A DNA stretch of 64,000 nt from assembly GCF_002101375.1 (NCBI RefSeq), contig NZ_CP015207.1, positions 851,001 to 915,000 on the forward strand. The letters run 5' to 3'. Both the position numbers and the translations under genes were made by a program. A model generated the notes under the pieces. The model was not told where the DNA came from. It did not search any database and saw only the letters and a program-made list of their open reading frames with translations. This document shows, piece after piece, positions 35,327 to 44,573 of this stretch. The stretch's first letter is position 1. The number at the start of each line of letters is the position of its first letter. Source of the DNA: Sporosarcina ureae. GTDB taxonomy: Bacteria; Bacillota; Bacilli; Bacillales_A; Planococcaceae.

Positions 35327-36969
35327 TTCTCCTCAAATTTCAAAATAATAATCACCGACAAGATGCTTAGACAAATTAATAACAGTGAGGATGGTGCTGC
35401 TTCATAGATTCTTTCATCAATTGCATATTGATAGGTCCGTGTCGCGAGTGTATCAAAGTTAAATGGCCGTAGCAATAAAGTCAGCGGTAGTTCCTTCATA
35501 ATTTCGAGGAATGCCAACGCAAATCCAATTAAGATCGAACCGCGTAATAGTGGAAACTCTACTCTCCAAAACGTATATGTCATACTACGTCCTAGTAAGA
35601 ATGAAGCTTCACGATAAGACGGCGGTACTTTTGTATAACCTGATTCAATCGAGTTGAATCCTTGCGCCATAAACCGAATAACGTATCCTGTGATCAGCAT
35701 AGCGATCGACATACTTAATACGAGTGAGCCAGATTCTACACCTAACAGTTTCGGATAAATGAATGCCAGTTTTTCATCTAACGTAATAAATAGGGCAAGT
35801 ACGCCAATTGCGATGACTGCTCCTGGAACCGCATAACCGGACGTCATGATACGCGCAAGTAAATTAGACGAAGCGGATGGGTACAAGTTAATCGTACGGG
35901 CAGCCAAAATCGCAAAGAAGCTTATGATTAATGCACCGACGAGAGCAACTACTAAACTATTGGTGATCAAGCTGATAAAGTCTGAACGCCATACTTTTTC
36001 ATATGTTTTTAGTGACCAATAGATCAGTTGCACAAAAGGAATTATAAAGGCACTCAAGAATACTATAGAACAAGAAAGGAATGCTAGACAAGCAGTCCAT
36101 CCACGTAGCTTTTTACGCGCGAGTGGTCTGCTTTGCGTCACGTTCGTATCATACTTTCGCCCTTTGCGTAAAAAACGCTCTAGCATGAAAATCCCTAATA
36201 TAACGATTAGCAACCAAGCAGCCAAACGCATCGCTGCATTGATATCATACATCCCGAACCACGTCTGAAAAATCGCCGTGGATATCGTTCGTACACCAAA
36301 GAAACTGGCTACGCCATAATCACTCAACACTTCAAAGATGACGAGCATCGATCCTGCGATGATGGCAGGTCGTGCAATGGGTAATCCCAAACGGAAGAAC
36401 ATTTGGAAGCCATTCAATCCAAGAGTTTTAGCACTTTCAATATAGGAAGCGCTTTGTTTTTCAAAATAATTGAGCGCAATCATATACACATAAGGATAAA
36501 GAAATAATGTGAGGACAAAAATCGCCCCGCGCAATGACATGATCTCGATCGTGCCTGGTGTGAATTGATAATCAAAATAATTACGGAAGAACGATTGAAT
36601 AACGCCCGTATAGCTTGTCATTGTACTATATGTATAAGCCGCTATATAAGGCGGTATAGCCAAAGGTATAATCAACAGCCATCTAAACTGTTTCCGTAAT
36701 GGAAATTCATAGGCTGCCACAATCCACGCTAGTACCACTCCGATGGTCGTCGAGAGGAACCCGACAGATCCAACTAAAATGACTGACCCTTTTATATAGT
36801 CAGCAAGCAAAAATTCTTTAATATGTTCCCAATTTTCGCCTGTCGGCTGGAAGAAACTTAGTACAACATAGGCGACCGGCATAATAATGACGAGTGCACC
36901 AAGCATTGTAATGATGAACCAGCTATTTGCCCGACGGCGAATCTCTCTTAGCCATATAGATGTTTTCAT
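35323..36969 (-). CDS. Iron(III) ABC transporter permease (fused double domain)
   Basis: 548 residues with about twelve membrane segments in two homologous halves, each with an EAA-type loop (SAKTLGLNGFQMFFRLGLP near 180; REASFLLGRSMTYTFWRVEF near 460). This is the FbpB/ThiP-like architecture. ATG 36969 has no clear ribosome-binding site, which is unusual; the upstream 300 bp (36970-37269) hold only an isolated half Fur site (ATGATAATC near 37135) and the YitT terminator. Confidence 0.9.
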   Translation of the reverse strand: MKTSIWLREIRRRANSWFIITMLGALVIIMPVAYVVLSFFQPTGENWEHIKEFLLADYIKGSVILVGSVGFLSTTIGVVLAWIVAAYEFPLRKQFRWLLIIPLAIPPYIAAYTYSTMTSYTGVIQSFFRNYFDYQFTPGTIEIMSLRGAIFVLTLFLYPYVYMIALNYFEKQSASYIESAKTLGLNGFQMFFRLGLPIARPAIIAGSMLVIFEVLSDYGVASFFGVRTISTAIFQTWFGMYDINAAMRLAAWLLIVILGIFMLERFLRKGRKYDTNVTQSRPLARKKLRGWTACLAFLSCSIVFLSAFIIPFVQLIYWSLKTYEKVWRSDFISLITNSLVVALVGALIISFFAILAARTINLYPSASSNLLARIMTSGYAVPGAVIAIGVLALFITLDEKLAFIYPKLLGVESGSLVLSMSIAMLITGYVIRFMAQGFNSIESGYTKVPPSYREASFLLGRSMTYTFWRVEFPLLRGSILIGFALAFLEIMKELPLTLLLRPFNFDTLATRTYQYAIDERIYEAAPSSLLLICLSILSVIIILKFEEK

Positions 36970-37190
36970 ATACTATAATACCAACTTTACTACGCACAAT
37001 GGCGGTTATGGTGTACATTCATTATGACTTAAATAATATAAGTCACTCTCAAGTATATACAAATTCTCTGTACATTCCAATGTTTTCACAGGAATTCAAC
37101 AAATCTATGCTGTTGACGTTCTACAGAATAAAAAAATGATAATCGAGTGGGGTTACATGGTTAATCTGTTTACGGTAAAATCCTTTTTAC

Positions 37191-37232
37191 AAAAATGAAG
37201 ACAAACACTTTTTATGGTGTTTGTCTTCATGC
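37191..37232 (-). terminator. Terminator of the YitT-family gene
   Basis: ATGAAGACAAACAC and GTGTTTGTCTTCAT are perfect complements; A/T-rich flanks suit either direction. Confidence 0.85.
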
Positions 37233-37269
37233 AAAATAATATTGTGTAAATCACGATAAATTTTCTGAT

Positions 37270-38127
37270 CTAAGCTAGTTTCTCATTTTCTTTTCTAAAG
37301 AAACCGAAGATACCTACTGTTTGTACAATATTGGTAAAGGCTTGCGGATCCGTCTCATTAATAATCCGTTCCAAATCGTATAGTTCATATCTTGTGATAA
37401 CGACATAAAGCATGCTCTTATCTTCTTTTGAGTAAGCACCTTTCGCAGGTAGTATAGTAATTCCACGTACCATTTGACGATGGATTGCTTGTTGAAGATC
37501 GTCTGCTTTCCTAGTAATGATCATCGCGGTGACTTTTTCATGTCGCGTATGAATCATGTCAATCACTGAAGTCGTAACATATAGGGCGACCATTGTGTAA
37601 AGTGCGTTTTCCGGTTCATATAGAATACCTGCGAAAACGATAAGAATACCGTTGAGCAGTAAAAAGTATACACCGATTGGTTTATCCTGCATACGAGATA
37701 GAATCATCGCGACGATATCCATTCCACCCGTAGATGCACCTAGCTTCAAGGATATCCCTACACCAACACCTGCAAGTACCCCGCCAAATACCGCATTCAG
37801 CATAATGTCTTCTGACATGGAACGCAGTGGCAATAATTCAAGGAATAGTGTAGCGAACGCAACGGATAACATGCTGTAAATTGTGAAACCTTTCCCTACT
37901 TTAAACCAACCTAGAATAAAGACGGGGATGTTAAATAGTAACAACAGAATACCTGTACTGATTGTCATGCCCAATTGATCTTTTAGAACGCTTGATACTA
38001 ACTGGGCTGCACCCGCAAACCCACTCGCATAGACATTTGCATTAATGAGAAAGAAATTTAACGATAGAGCCATAAGTAGCGATCCTAAAATAACAACCGT
38101 CACCCGTTTTGCTTCAATGAAAAACAT
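37270..38127 (-). CDS. YitT-family membrane protein (DUF161/DUF2179)
   Basis: 285 residues: five membrane segments with the repeated glycine-rich DUF161 motifs (SGFAGAAQLV, LGASTGGMDIVAMILS) and a C-terminal soluble DUF2179 domain (RGITILPAKGAYSKED). Members are common in Bacillales, with no settled transport substrate known to me. Preceded by AGGAGGTCGCT. Confidence 0.9.
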   Translation of the reverse strand: MFFIEAKRVTVVILGSLLMALSLNFFLINANVYASGFAGAAQLVSSVLKDQLGMTISTGILLLLFNIPVFILGWFKVGKGFTIYSMLSVAFATLFLELLPLRSMSEDIMLNAVFGGVLAGVGVGISLKLGASTGGMDIVAMILSRMQDKPIGVYFLLLNGILIVFAGILYEPENALYTMVALYVTTSVIDMIHTRHEKVTAMIITRKADDLQQAIHRQMVRGITILPAKGAYSKEDKSMLYVVITRYELYDLERIINETDPQAFTNIVQTVGIFGFFRKENEKLA

Positions 38128-38216
38128 AGCGACCTCCTATGGTAAATAACAATTTATTGCACGAACTAGATTATATCTATTCTTCCCCCATAATGGTACC
38201 CCTAAGCTTCATTTGA

Positions 38217-38544
38217 CATAAAAAAATCCGCTTTACCTTACTGCCGTTCACAAATGGTGCTACCCGAAAGCAAGTAAAAGATACCCCTGTTGCAACTTAT
38301 TCAGATTTCACGCTTTTTAAAAGCATTCCACAATTAGAGAAAATGCGCTTCCCACCGATTGATTTTGTCATTCCATGTCGTATAGGACAATACGCAGACA
38401 GAACTATCAGACTATTACGAATTTAACATAAAGCACAAGTCCCTATTACACTGTCAAAACAATATAAATAAATTAGTAGAACGGTTCGAAAGTTTCAACT
38501 ATGAATTATACGGTTTAATTCGGGTGAATATCGGCTATATTTAG
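38217..38544 (+). pseudogene. Unidentified gene remnant in two frames
   Basis: The 443-bp gap 38128-38570 is protein-like. One frame (38217-38426, no start) reads RFTLLPFTNGATRKQVKD then PPIDFVIPCRIGQYADRT; the next frame (38386-38544) continues ELSDYYEFNIKHKS and LVERFESFNYELYGLIRV. A +1 shift near 38404 joins them. I do not recognise the family. Without a start codon and with a frame break, it appears to be a decayed gene directly upstream of the FbpA-like gene. Confidence 0.4.
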
Positions 38545-38570
38545 AGGGGGAATCAAGGAGGAAATGCACG

Positions 38571-38735
38571 ATGAAAACAAACAAAAAGGTAAGTGAATCG
38601 AAACGAGACAAAATGATTGAAGAGCTCGTTTCAAATGGGGTATTCAAAATTGATGGGAAACAACTGTACGAATTACCGCTTCAATTATTAACGCAAGAAT
38701 ATGAAGCATTCGGCCAAACTGACATTCAAATGTAA
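38571..38735 (+). CDS. FbpA-family small basic protein
   Basis: 54 residues from ATG 38571, after AAGGAGGAAATGCACG. MIEELVSNGVFKIDGKQLYE is typical of the Fur-regulated basic protein A family, small proteins that in B. subtilis assist the iron-sparing response. The N-terminus is lysine-rich. No Fur box was found directly upstream, so iron control is only family inference. Repeat copy B begins six bases downstream and supplies a terminator hairpin. Confidence 0.7.
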   Translation: MKTNKKVSESKRDKMIEELVSNGVFKIDGKQLYELPLQLLTQEYEAFGQTDIQM

Positions 38736-38740
38736 GAAAT

Positions 38741-38883
38741 GTGGCTGGGACAAAACCCAAAAAAATGCATGAAGGATCATCTCCTTCATGCATTTTTCTT
38801 TTTGACTTCGTATTTATAAACGTGACTTTTGAGAAACAGGAGCGCAAGGGGAGCGGACTATTTTCTAGTTATGTCCCAGTCTC
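38741..38883. repeat. Dispersed inverted-end repeat, copy B
   Basis: Opposite orientation to copies A and C. Ends GTGGCTGGGACA and TGTCCCAGTCTC; internal AAATGCATGAAGGA/TCCTTCATGCATTT hairpin. Its right end lies five bases from the MFS stop codon, and its left end six bases from the FbpA-like stop. Confidence 0.87.
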
Positions 38884-38887
38884 ATTT

Positions 38888-40051
38888 TTACGCTTCTATA
38901 GTTGATTCATTATTTTTTCTAAACATCTTAATCAAAATGATGAGTAAAACCGTAATGCCCAGGGCAATACCTATCATAGAGTATTGGAAACGAATTGCGG
39001 GAAACCCTGCTATGTTTGCGATGCCATCCAATATTAAAGGCGAGCTGAACTGTCCTATAAAAATCGAACTGGATACTATAGCAATCACTCGGTCGCTTTG
39101 AAGAGGATTGACCAAGCCTAGCGCTTTAACATTAATCATTGGGAACAAAATTCCTTGTCCAAAACCAATCATGCATGTGCAAGCTAAAATAATTGGAACA
39201 GAATGACTTAAAGCCAAACCAGTGAATGCTACACCCATTAAAAATATACTAATCGGCATGATATACGATTTCAGGAAATCCTGGAGCTGAATCAATGTCA
39301 AACTGGTTATCATTCCACCTACTGTGGTAAAGGAAATCACAGTACCCGCCAATTCCGGTCCACCTATATTGCTCTGCTCAAGGTAGAGTGCCATATTCGT
39401 GGCAACCGAATAGTAGACTAGCATAATACCAGCAGAAGCTGCTGCATATCCAAAAACAAGCAATGGCATTTTGCTTTTTTGTACGTTCTGATCTTGTTTA
39501 AGTGGAGTGTCTTTCGGCAAGAATATAAAGACCATAATGAAAATCACAACACCCATTAAATACACATTAAACGGAGCTCTCCAACTAATAGCTGCTAAAT
39601 ATCCTGCTAGCATCATAGTTACGATACCTCCAAAGTTACTGAATGCTGAATTATAGCCCATCATCTTCACTTGCTCACGACCTCTAAAATGATCACTGAT
39701 TAACGTGATTCCGAGCGGCATCACTAAACCAACGCCAGCACCTAGCACAAATCTAAAGGCCAGTAACATTTCAATTGTATTGGTGAACTGTGCTCCTACC
39801 CCCGCAATTACATAAATGAATAAACCGATTAAAGCAACCGTGCGTTTAGGTATCCTCGATGTTAACCAACTAGAGACGAATGTAAAGGGAATGATGAATA
39901 AGGAAGGTGCTGTTAAAATCAGCTTGATGATCACTGGATCTGCCTCTGGGAAGTTAGCCGCAATCAAACCAAGAGCTGGAGAAATAGCAGCTCCTGCCAT
40001 AACTGTTGCCATCGAGATGGAGATGATTGTTGGTTTCAACATGCGTTTCAT
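38888..40051 (-). CDS. MFS transporter, drug-efflux type
   Basis: 387 residues, twelve membrane segments. The loop between segments two and three (SWLTSRIPKRTVALIG) and RFVLGAGVGLVMPLG in segment four are major-facilitator features. Its start overlaps the TetR stop by ATGA, so regulator and exporter are translationally coupled. Substrate unknown. Confidence 0.88.
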   Translation of the reverse strand: MKRMLKPTIISISMATVMAGAAISPALGLIAANFPEADPVIIKLILTAPSLFIIPFTFVSSWLTSRIPKRTVALIGLFIYVIAGVGAQFTNTIEMLLAFRFVLGAGVGLVMPLGITLISDHFRGREQVKMMGYNSAFSNFGGIVTMMLAGYLAAISWRAPFNVYLMGVVIFIMVFIFLPKDTPLKQDQNVQKSKMPLLVFGYAAASAGIMLVYYSVATNMALYLEQSNIGGPELAGTVISFTTVGGMITSLTLIQLQDFLKSYIMPISIFLMGVAFTGLALSHSVPIILACTCMIGFGQGILFPMINVKALGLVNPLQSDRVIAIVSSSIFIGQFSSPLILDGIANIAGFPAIRFQYSMIGIALGITVLLIILIKMFRKNNESTIEA

Positions 40052-40668
40052 TGGCCAACCCCCTGTCCTGGATAACGTTTTAATTGCCGCAACACTTTAT
40101 CAGCTGATACTTTTATGGGTGACACTTTCCGTGCATTTGATAATAACAACCCATGGACTAACGATAAATGATACACTGCTAATTCTTCCGCATCACCTTC
40201 AATAAACTCTCCAGCAATTTGTCCTCTCACAATAATATGTTCAATACGTTCGACCATGAATCGGTATTTTTCTACAATTTCTTCTTTCACTTCTTGCGTT
40301 AGATAATCAGAATATAAAGCTTGCATGATCAAGATATGCCTGTGTACTCCATCTCTTAGTGAGCCTGAGTGAGTCATTTCAGTCAACCATTCCAATTGTT
40401 TTAAAGGACTGTGATGTTTTTCCTCTGCTTTATCGACTGTATTGACGAATTCAGTTAATAACTCGAGAATTACTGTGACGTACAGGTCTTCTTTTGATTT
40501 GAAATAGTGGTAAAACAAACCATGACTTTGTTCGGCCTTGTTTGTAATCTCACTAATTTTGGTTGCGGCGTATCCTTTCGTACCAAATAATTCGATGGCG
40601 GCTTCTTTTAGTTGTTGCTGTCGATTATCGCGGATCTTTTTAAATTTTTCACTTGTTCGGGGTGACAT
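40048..40668 (-). CDS. TetR-family transcriptional regulator
   Basis: 206 residues from ATG 40668 (a TTG at 40680 is a possible alternative). The N-terminal helix-turn-helix spans about residues 8-55 (AAIELFGTKGYAATKISEI; HGLFYHYFKSKEDLY). The C-terminal helical domain is variable. It probably represses its own operon, including the MFS exporter, through the palindrome at 40700-40715. Confidence 0.9.
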   Translation of the reverse strand: MSPRTSEKFKKIRDNRQQQLKEAAIELFGTKGYAATKISEITNKAEQSHGLFYHYFKSKEDLYVTVILELLTEFVNTVDKAEEKHHSPLKQLEWLTEMTHSGSLRDGVHRHILIMQALYSDYLTQEVKEEIVEKYRFMVERIEHIIVRGQIAGEFIEGDAEELAVYHLSLVHGLLLSNARKVSPIKVSADKVLRQLKRYPGQGVGQ

Positions 40669-40699
40669 AAAGATTTTCAACTCACTTCTTTTTTATTGA

Positions 40700-40715
40700 T
40701 TGACTGACAAGTCAA
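40700..40715. promoter_or_regulatory. Candidate TetR operator
   Basis: TTGACT-GACA-AGTCAA is a perfect inverted repeat just upstream of the tetR start. On the minus strand a TTGACA (40748-40753) and weak TAAGCT 18 bases on form a promoter, placing the palindrome near its transcription start. Confidence 0.55.
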
Positions 40716-40855
40716 CGTTGAACAGCTTACTGTTCTTATGGGGCTGTTGTCAACCAATAATAATCAAAGTGACGACGCGGTATCATGGATAAACACGTTA
40801 GCTATGCACGTATAATTGGTTTTCATTATGTACTTTGCGAAAATAAAACATACTA

Positions 40856-40990
40856 ACATAACTGGAAAATAGTCCACTCCCCTGCGCTCCTGTTTCTCAA
40901 AAGTTACGTTTATAAATACGTAGTCAAAAAGAAAAATGCATGAAGGAGAAAAATGATCCTTCATGCATTTTTTGATTTTGTCCTAGTCTC
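40856..40990. repeat. Dispersed inverted-end repeat, copy C (left end degraded)
   Basis: Same orientation as copy A: shared AAATAGTCC, CTCCCCTGCGCTCCTGT, AAATACGTAGTCAAAAAG and the ATGCATGAAGG hairpin. The left end has lost the CTGGGACA core; the right end reads TGTCCTAGTCTC. It fills much of the 336-bp gap between tetR and the YkuS-like gene. Confidence 0.82.
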
Positions 40991-41016
40991 GTCCTAGGTA
41001 GAACTTAATTCAATTA

Positions 41017-41250
41017 TTAACGATGTAATCTTTTTTCGACATCTTCTACGATATCTTGTACGGAGTTGCCTTCAATGCTGATCACGGGGAATTCGAATTG
41101 GTCAATGTTGACATCGCTTAAAGCACGTACTACGCCTATATCATAGCCGCTTAGATGTTCATCACTTGCAAACATCTTCACTTCATGTCCTTTTTCCTCT
41201 AATGCTTGTTTAATGTCATCAAATGGTACTTCTACCGCTATTTTCGCCAT
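41017..41250 (-). CDS. UPF0180 (YkuS-like) protein
   Basis: 77 residues, small alpha/beta protein with the family block GHEVKMFASDEHLSGYDIG and a conserved VISIEGNSVQDIV. AGGAGGAATAGG precedes ATG 41250. Function is unknown. Transcription would run into repeat copy C, whose hairpin may terminate it. Confidence 0.85.
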   Translation of the reverse strand: MAKIAVEVPFDDIKQALEEKGHEVKMFASDEHLSGYDIGVVRALSDVNIDQFEFPVISIEGNSVQDIVEDVEKRLHR

Positions 41251-41449
41251 ATCCTATTCCTCCTCCAAGTACTACATGTATTCGATTAATACTTTATAAT
41301 TTCCCGCTCTTACGTAAATTAAACATGACTTCTTAAAGTATGTTTATAACACCGTAATACCAAAACGATTGATTTCGGGGAAAATGGGTATTTTACTGTT
41401 AGAGCTATTGAATCATTATAGGAAGAACTTATAGAAGGAGTCGACAGAT

Positions 41450-42067
41450 ATGTTCGGTTTAGCGGATCTCCTTAGCTTAGTCATTTCAAGTTTTATCATT
41501 TTACCTGTCGTTACGTTTATAAGGGAAGCTGGCTATTTTATAATTAGTGGTCTCTTCGGCGTGAAAAATGCCAGACTAACTATTGGTTCTGGACCTAGGC
41601 TTTTTAAATTCGGTGTTTTAGATATACGAAAATATTATCATGTAAACAGCTGGTTTACTTTTGATTCAGTAAAAAGAAAAAGTAATTTCGCGTATATATG
41701 TATATATGCTGGGCCAATTTTGATTAACGTGGTCGTGGCAGTCACAATTAATGCGCTGATAGCGAATGGATTTTTTGAAGACTCCAAAACATTTTGGAGC
41801 CGTTTTATATTCTACGCCTTCTATTTCGTTTTATTTGACTCCATTCCAATGAAAACCGTAAATGGCAAACCGAATAACGGTATGATTATTTATGAACTTC
41901 TTCGGTATGGCAAACGCATTGATTTCAATGAAGAACCCCTGATTCTCGGTACAACAGAAGCAGAAGAAATGTATCAGGAAGAAATGAAGAAAATTGAAAA
42001 GGTAAAAGAAGAAATTAAAGAAGAAATCATAAAAAATGATAGCGTTCCCCCTGAAAAGAAAGGATGA
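41450..42067 (+). CDS. Membrane protein resembling M50 site-2 protease but lacking HExxH
   Basis: 205 residues. Residues 1-45 (LPVVTFIREAGYFIISGLFGVK) and the next block (TIGSGPRLFKF) match the start of M50 metalloproteases, where HExGH should stand at REAGY. The later FDSIPMKTVNGKPNNGM occupies the position of the NxxPxxxLDG block but lacks its Asp. Two or three membrane segments follow, with a charged coiled C-tail (EEMKKIEKVKEEIKEEIIK). Both metal-ligand motifs are degenerate. GAAGGAGTC precedes ATG 41450. Confidence 0.7.
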   Translation: MFGLADLLSLVISSFIILPVVTFIREAGYFIISGLFGVKNARLTIGSGPRLFKFGVLDIRKYYHVNSWFTFDSVKRKSNFAYICIYAGPILINVVVAVTINALIANGFFEDSKTFWSRFIFYAFYFVLFDSIPMKTVNGKPNNGMIIYELLRYGKRIDFNEEPLILGTTEAEEMYQEEMKKIEKVKEEIKEEIIKNDSVPPEKKG

Positions 42068-42072
42068 GCAAG

Positions 42073-42846
42073 ATGATTGTACGTGAACACGAGAAAACAT
42101 TCAGCTTTGTGCAGCAACATCATCATGGACACCTCGCCGGTGAATTAATGAAACACTGGAAGAAGGATATGTTTCCTGATGATCAATGGCGTCATTCCGT
42201 ATTGACTGCCATTAGTAACCACGACATCGGCTGGGCTCCTTTTGATAAACAGCCTTTTTGGAATGATGCGAAGTCGGCACCTTTTCGATTCACTGACTTC
42301 CCACTGCTCCCTAAAACAGTACTTTATCGCCAAGGAATCGATGATATAGAACAGATGGACCAATATGCAGCAATGCTCTGTAGTCTTCATTATGAACAGT
42401 TTATACAGAGTAACAACGAAAAAGAGGCTAAGCTATTTATCAAGGGTGAACAGAATCGTCGTGAACGATTGTGTAAAGAAATCGAGGGTTTTGATAAGGA
42501 TTTATTTGAAAAGCATTTTGCTTTGCTTCAGCTTGGAGATAACTTTTCCTTATATTGTTGTGTGAATGATCCAGGTATCGACAAAGCGAATGAACATGTA
42601 TTCTTTCGCGACGGCATTCCTTCTACAAGCATTTTCCATACATTACCGGTAGGACGAATTGGGATATACTTTGCAGATCAGCACACTGTTAAAGTGGAAA
42701 ATTATCCTTTTAGTTATTCATTTGACGTTGAAGTAAAGCAAAAGACTGTCTTGAAAAAAGATATTGAGATTCACGGATTGCAAGTAGCTTATGAAAAGGC
42801 TGACTATGAAGTAATTCCTTTTCATTTTACGCCGTCAAATAAATAA
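42073..42846 (+). CDS. DUF3891 family protein
   Basis: 257 residues starting MIVREHEKTFSFVQQHHHG, the usual start of DUF3891 proteins, with ISNHDIGWAPFD and LCSLHYEQF further on. Several histidines and aspartates in this arrangement recall an HD-type metal hydrolase, but no activity is established. An in-frame ATG at 42064 overlaps the previous stop (ATGA); ATG 42073 has AAAGGATG at a better distance. Coupled with the degenerate M50-like gene. Confidence 0.8.
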   Translation: MIVREHEKTFSFVQQHHHGHLAGELMKHWKKDMFPDDQWRHSVLTAISNHDIGWAPFDKQPFWNDAKSAPFRFTDFPLLPKTVLYRQGIDDIEQMDQYAAMLCSLHYEQFIQSNNEKEAKLFIKGEQNRRERLCKEIEGFDKDLFEKHFALLQLGDNFSLYCCVNDPGIDKANEHVFFRDGIPSTSIFHTLPVGRIGIYFADQHTVKVENYPFSYSFDVEVKQKTVLKKDIEIHGLQVAYEKADYEVIPFHFTPSNK

Positions 42847-42884
42847 AAAATGCAGAAAGAAGAAATAATTTCCTCTTTCTGCAC
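42845..42884. terminator. Terminator shared by DUF3891 gene and metK
   Basis: TGCAGAAAGA (42851-42860) pairs with TCTTTCTGCA (42874-42883), A-rich on the left. Confidence 0.8.
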
Positions 42885-42888
42885 TCCA

Positions 42889-44100
42889 TTATTGCTTCAC
42901 ACGTACTTTACTTGCAAGTTCTTTCAACGCTTCCACTTTATCCGCCTGCTCCCATGGCAATTCGATGTCAGTGCGGCCAAAGTGACCGTACGCTGCTGTT
43001 TGTTTGTAGATAGGACGACGTAGGTCGAGCATTTTAATAATGCCTGCCGGTCGAAGGTCAAATAATTCACGTACGAACTCTACTAATTGAGTTTCGGATA
43101 GTGTACCGGTATCAAATGTATTGATCGAGATAGAAACCGGGCTCGCTACTCCAATAGCGTACGCCAACTGAACTTCACAGTGCTCAGCCAGTCCAGCTGC
43201 AACGATATTCTTTGCAACATAACGTGCTGCGTAAGAAGCAGAACGGTCCACTTTCGTAGCATCCTTCCCTGAGAATGCACCGCCACCATGACGGGCATAT
43301 CCACCATACGTATCGACGATGATTTTACGTCCAGTCAGACCGGAGTCTCCTTGAGGTCCACCCACAACAAAGCTGCCAGTAGGATTAATGAAGTATTTAG
43401 TATGCTCGTCCAATAAGTTTTTTGGAACGACTGCATCAATCACAACGTTCTTTATATCCTTCTCAATTTGCTCGAGTGTCGCTTCAGGATGATGTTGTGT
43501 AGAAATAACGATTGTGTCGATTCGCACAGGATTATTATCTTGATCGTATTCTACCGTCACTTGTGTTTTTCCGTCAGGACGTAAATAAGATATAAGTTCT
43601 TCTTTACGCGCTTGTGCCAAGCGATGTGCCAATTTATGAGAAAGGCTGATGGGTAGAGGCATTAACTCAGGCGTTTCATTACATGCATATCCAAACATTA
43701 GACCTTGGTCTCCTGCACCGATTGCATCTAATTCTTCATCTGACATAGAGCCTTCGCGTGCTTCGAGTGCCACGTTGACACTTGCAGCGATTTCAGGTGA
43801 CTGCTCATCAATGGAAGTAAGTACAGCGGACGTTTCGTAATCGAAACCGTATTTCGCACGAACATACCCGATTTCCTTAACAGTATCACGAACAACTTTT
43901 GGAATATCCACATACGTTGTCGTAGTAATTTCTCCCATTACTAATACGAGTCCTGTTGTGATACTCGTTTCACATGCCACACGCGCATTTGGATCTTCCG
44001 TTAGGATTGCATCTAAAATTGCGTCTGAAATTTGGTCGCACATCTTGTCAGGATGGCCTTCTGTAACTGATTCTGATGTAAACAGTCGACGGTTTGTCAT
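42889..44100 (-). CDS. metK: S-adenosylmethionine synthetase
   Basis: 403 residues. N-terminal [17 protein letters not shown] with the ATP-binding His, [12 protein letters not shown] near residue 118, and the glycine-rich [16 protein letters not shown] near residue 265 are all MetK signatures. It makes SAM from methionine and ATP. ATG 44100 follows GGGGGAAAC. Controlled by an upstream SAM-I riboswitch with its own terminator. Divergent pckA, as in B. subtilis. Confidence 0.97.
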   Translation of the reverse strand: MTNRRLFTSESVTEGHPDKMCDQISDAILDAILTEDPNARVACETSITTGLVLVMGEITTTTYVDIPKVVRDTVKEIGYVRAKYGFDYETSAVLTSIDEQSPEIAASVNVALEAREGSMSDEELDAIGAGDQGLMFGYACNETPELMPLPISLSHKLAHRLAQARKEELISYLRPDGKTQVTVEYDQDNNPVRIDTIVISTQHHPEATLEQIEKDIKNVVIDAVVPKNLLDEHTKYFINPTGSFVVGGPQGDSGLTGRKIIVDTYGGYARHGGGAFSGKDATKVDRSASYAARYVAKNIVAAGLAEHCEVQLAYAIGVASPVSISINTFDTGTLSETQLVEFVRELFDLRPAGIIKMLDLRRPIYKQTAAYGHFGRTDIELPWEQADKVEALKELASKVRVKQ

Positions 44101-44207
44101 GTTGTTTCCCCCTATATTAAGCATCATGATACGGTACTCTCATAAGTCCCTGGTAAAGTTCCACGCCTAGACGTCAAGCATATACCATAAGGATTCAGGG
44201 CTAGACA

Positions 44208-44252
44208 ATATAAAAAGCCCTCCACTCATATTCAATCCATGAGTAAAAGGCA
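44208..44252 (-). terminator. Riboswitch expression-platform terminator of metK
   Basis: Minus-strand GCC-TACTCAT pairs with ATGAGTG-GGC, then TTTTTAT. It follows the SAM aptamer by about 25 bases and would form when SAM is bound. Confidence 0.82.
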
Positions 44253-44276
44253 AAATTTCACGCGCAGCACCTTTCA

Positions 44277-44396
44277 CTCTTATCGTCCAAGGAATTAAAC
44301 CTTGCTTCAGGTTTGGCACCTTCGCGTTAGACTTGCGTCTATTGCAGGTTGCCGGGTTTCACAGGGCCTGTACCCTCCACCAACTCGGGATAAGAG
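44277..44396 (-). promoter_or_regulatory. SAM-I (S-box) riboswitch
   Basis: On the minus strand the leader opens CTCTTATCCCGAG, then GGTGGAGGG, GGCCCTGTGAAACCC and GGCAACC, and closes with GACGATAAGAG pairing to the start. These are the conserved S-box blocks, including the kink-turn and core. Binding SAM favours the downstream terminator and shuts metK off. Confidence 0.95.
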
Positions 44397-44412
44397 TATC
44401 CGTTCATGTCAC

Positions 44413-44441
44413 ATCGTATTAAAAAGTTTGGATTTTGTCAA
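44413..44441 (-). promoter_or_regulatory. metK promoter
   Basis: Minus-strand TTGACA (44436-44441), 17-bp spacer, TACGAT (44413-44418); transcription would start just before the S-box. Confidence 0.8.
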
Positions 44442-44497
44442 ATTATTTCTCCTAAATCACTTGAGTTTTCCATTAGTATAGATTAATATTCTTAATG

Positions 44498-44506
44498 TGT
44501 TATACT
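44498..44506 (+). promoter_or_regulatory. Extended -10 promoter of pckA
   Basis: TGTTATACT combines the TGn extension with TATACT; no good -35 sequence is present (ATAGAT at the expected place). Confidence 0.55.
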
Positions 44507-44573
44507 ATTTACGAATTAGGATATTCTCATCAAGATAAAAATAAATCGACTACGCAAAGGACGGTATGTAAAC

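Noticed and set aside
37130..37145. Fur box upstream of the iron permease
   Set aside because: Only one half-site (ATGATAATC) is present without the inverted partner.
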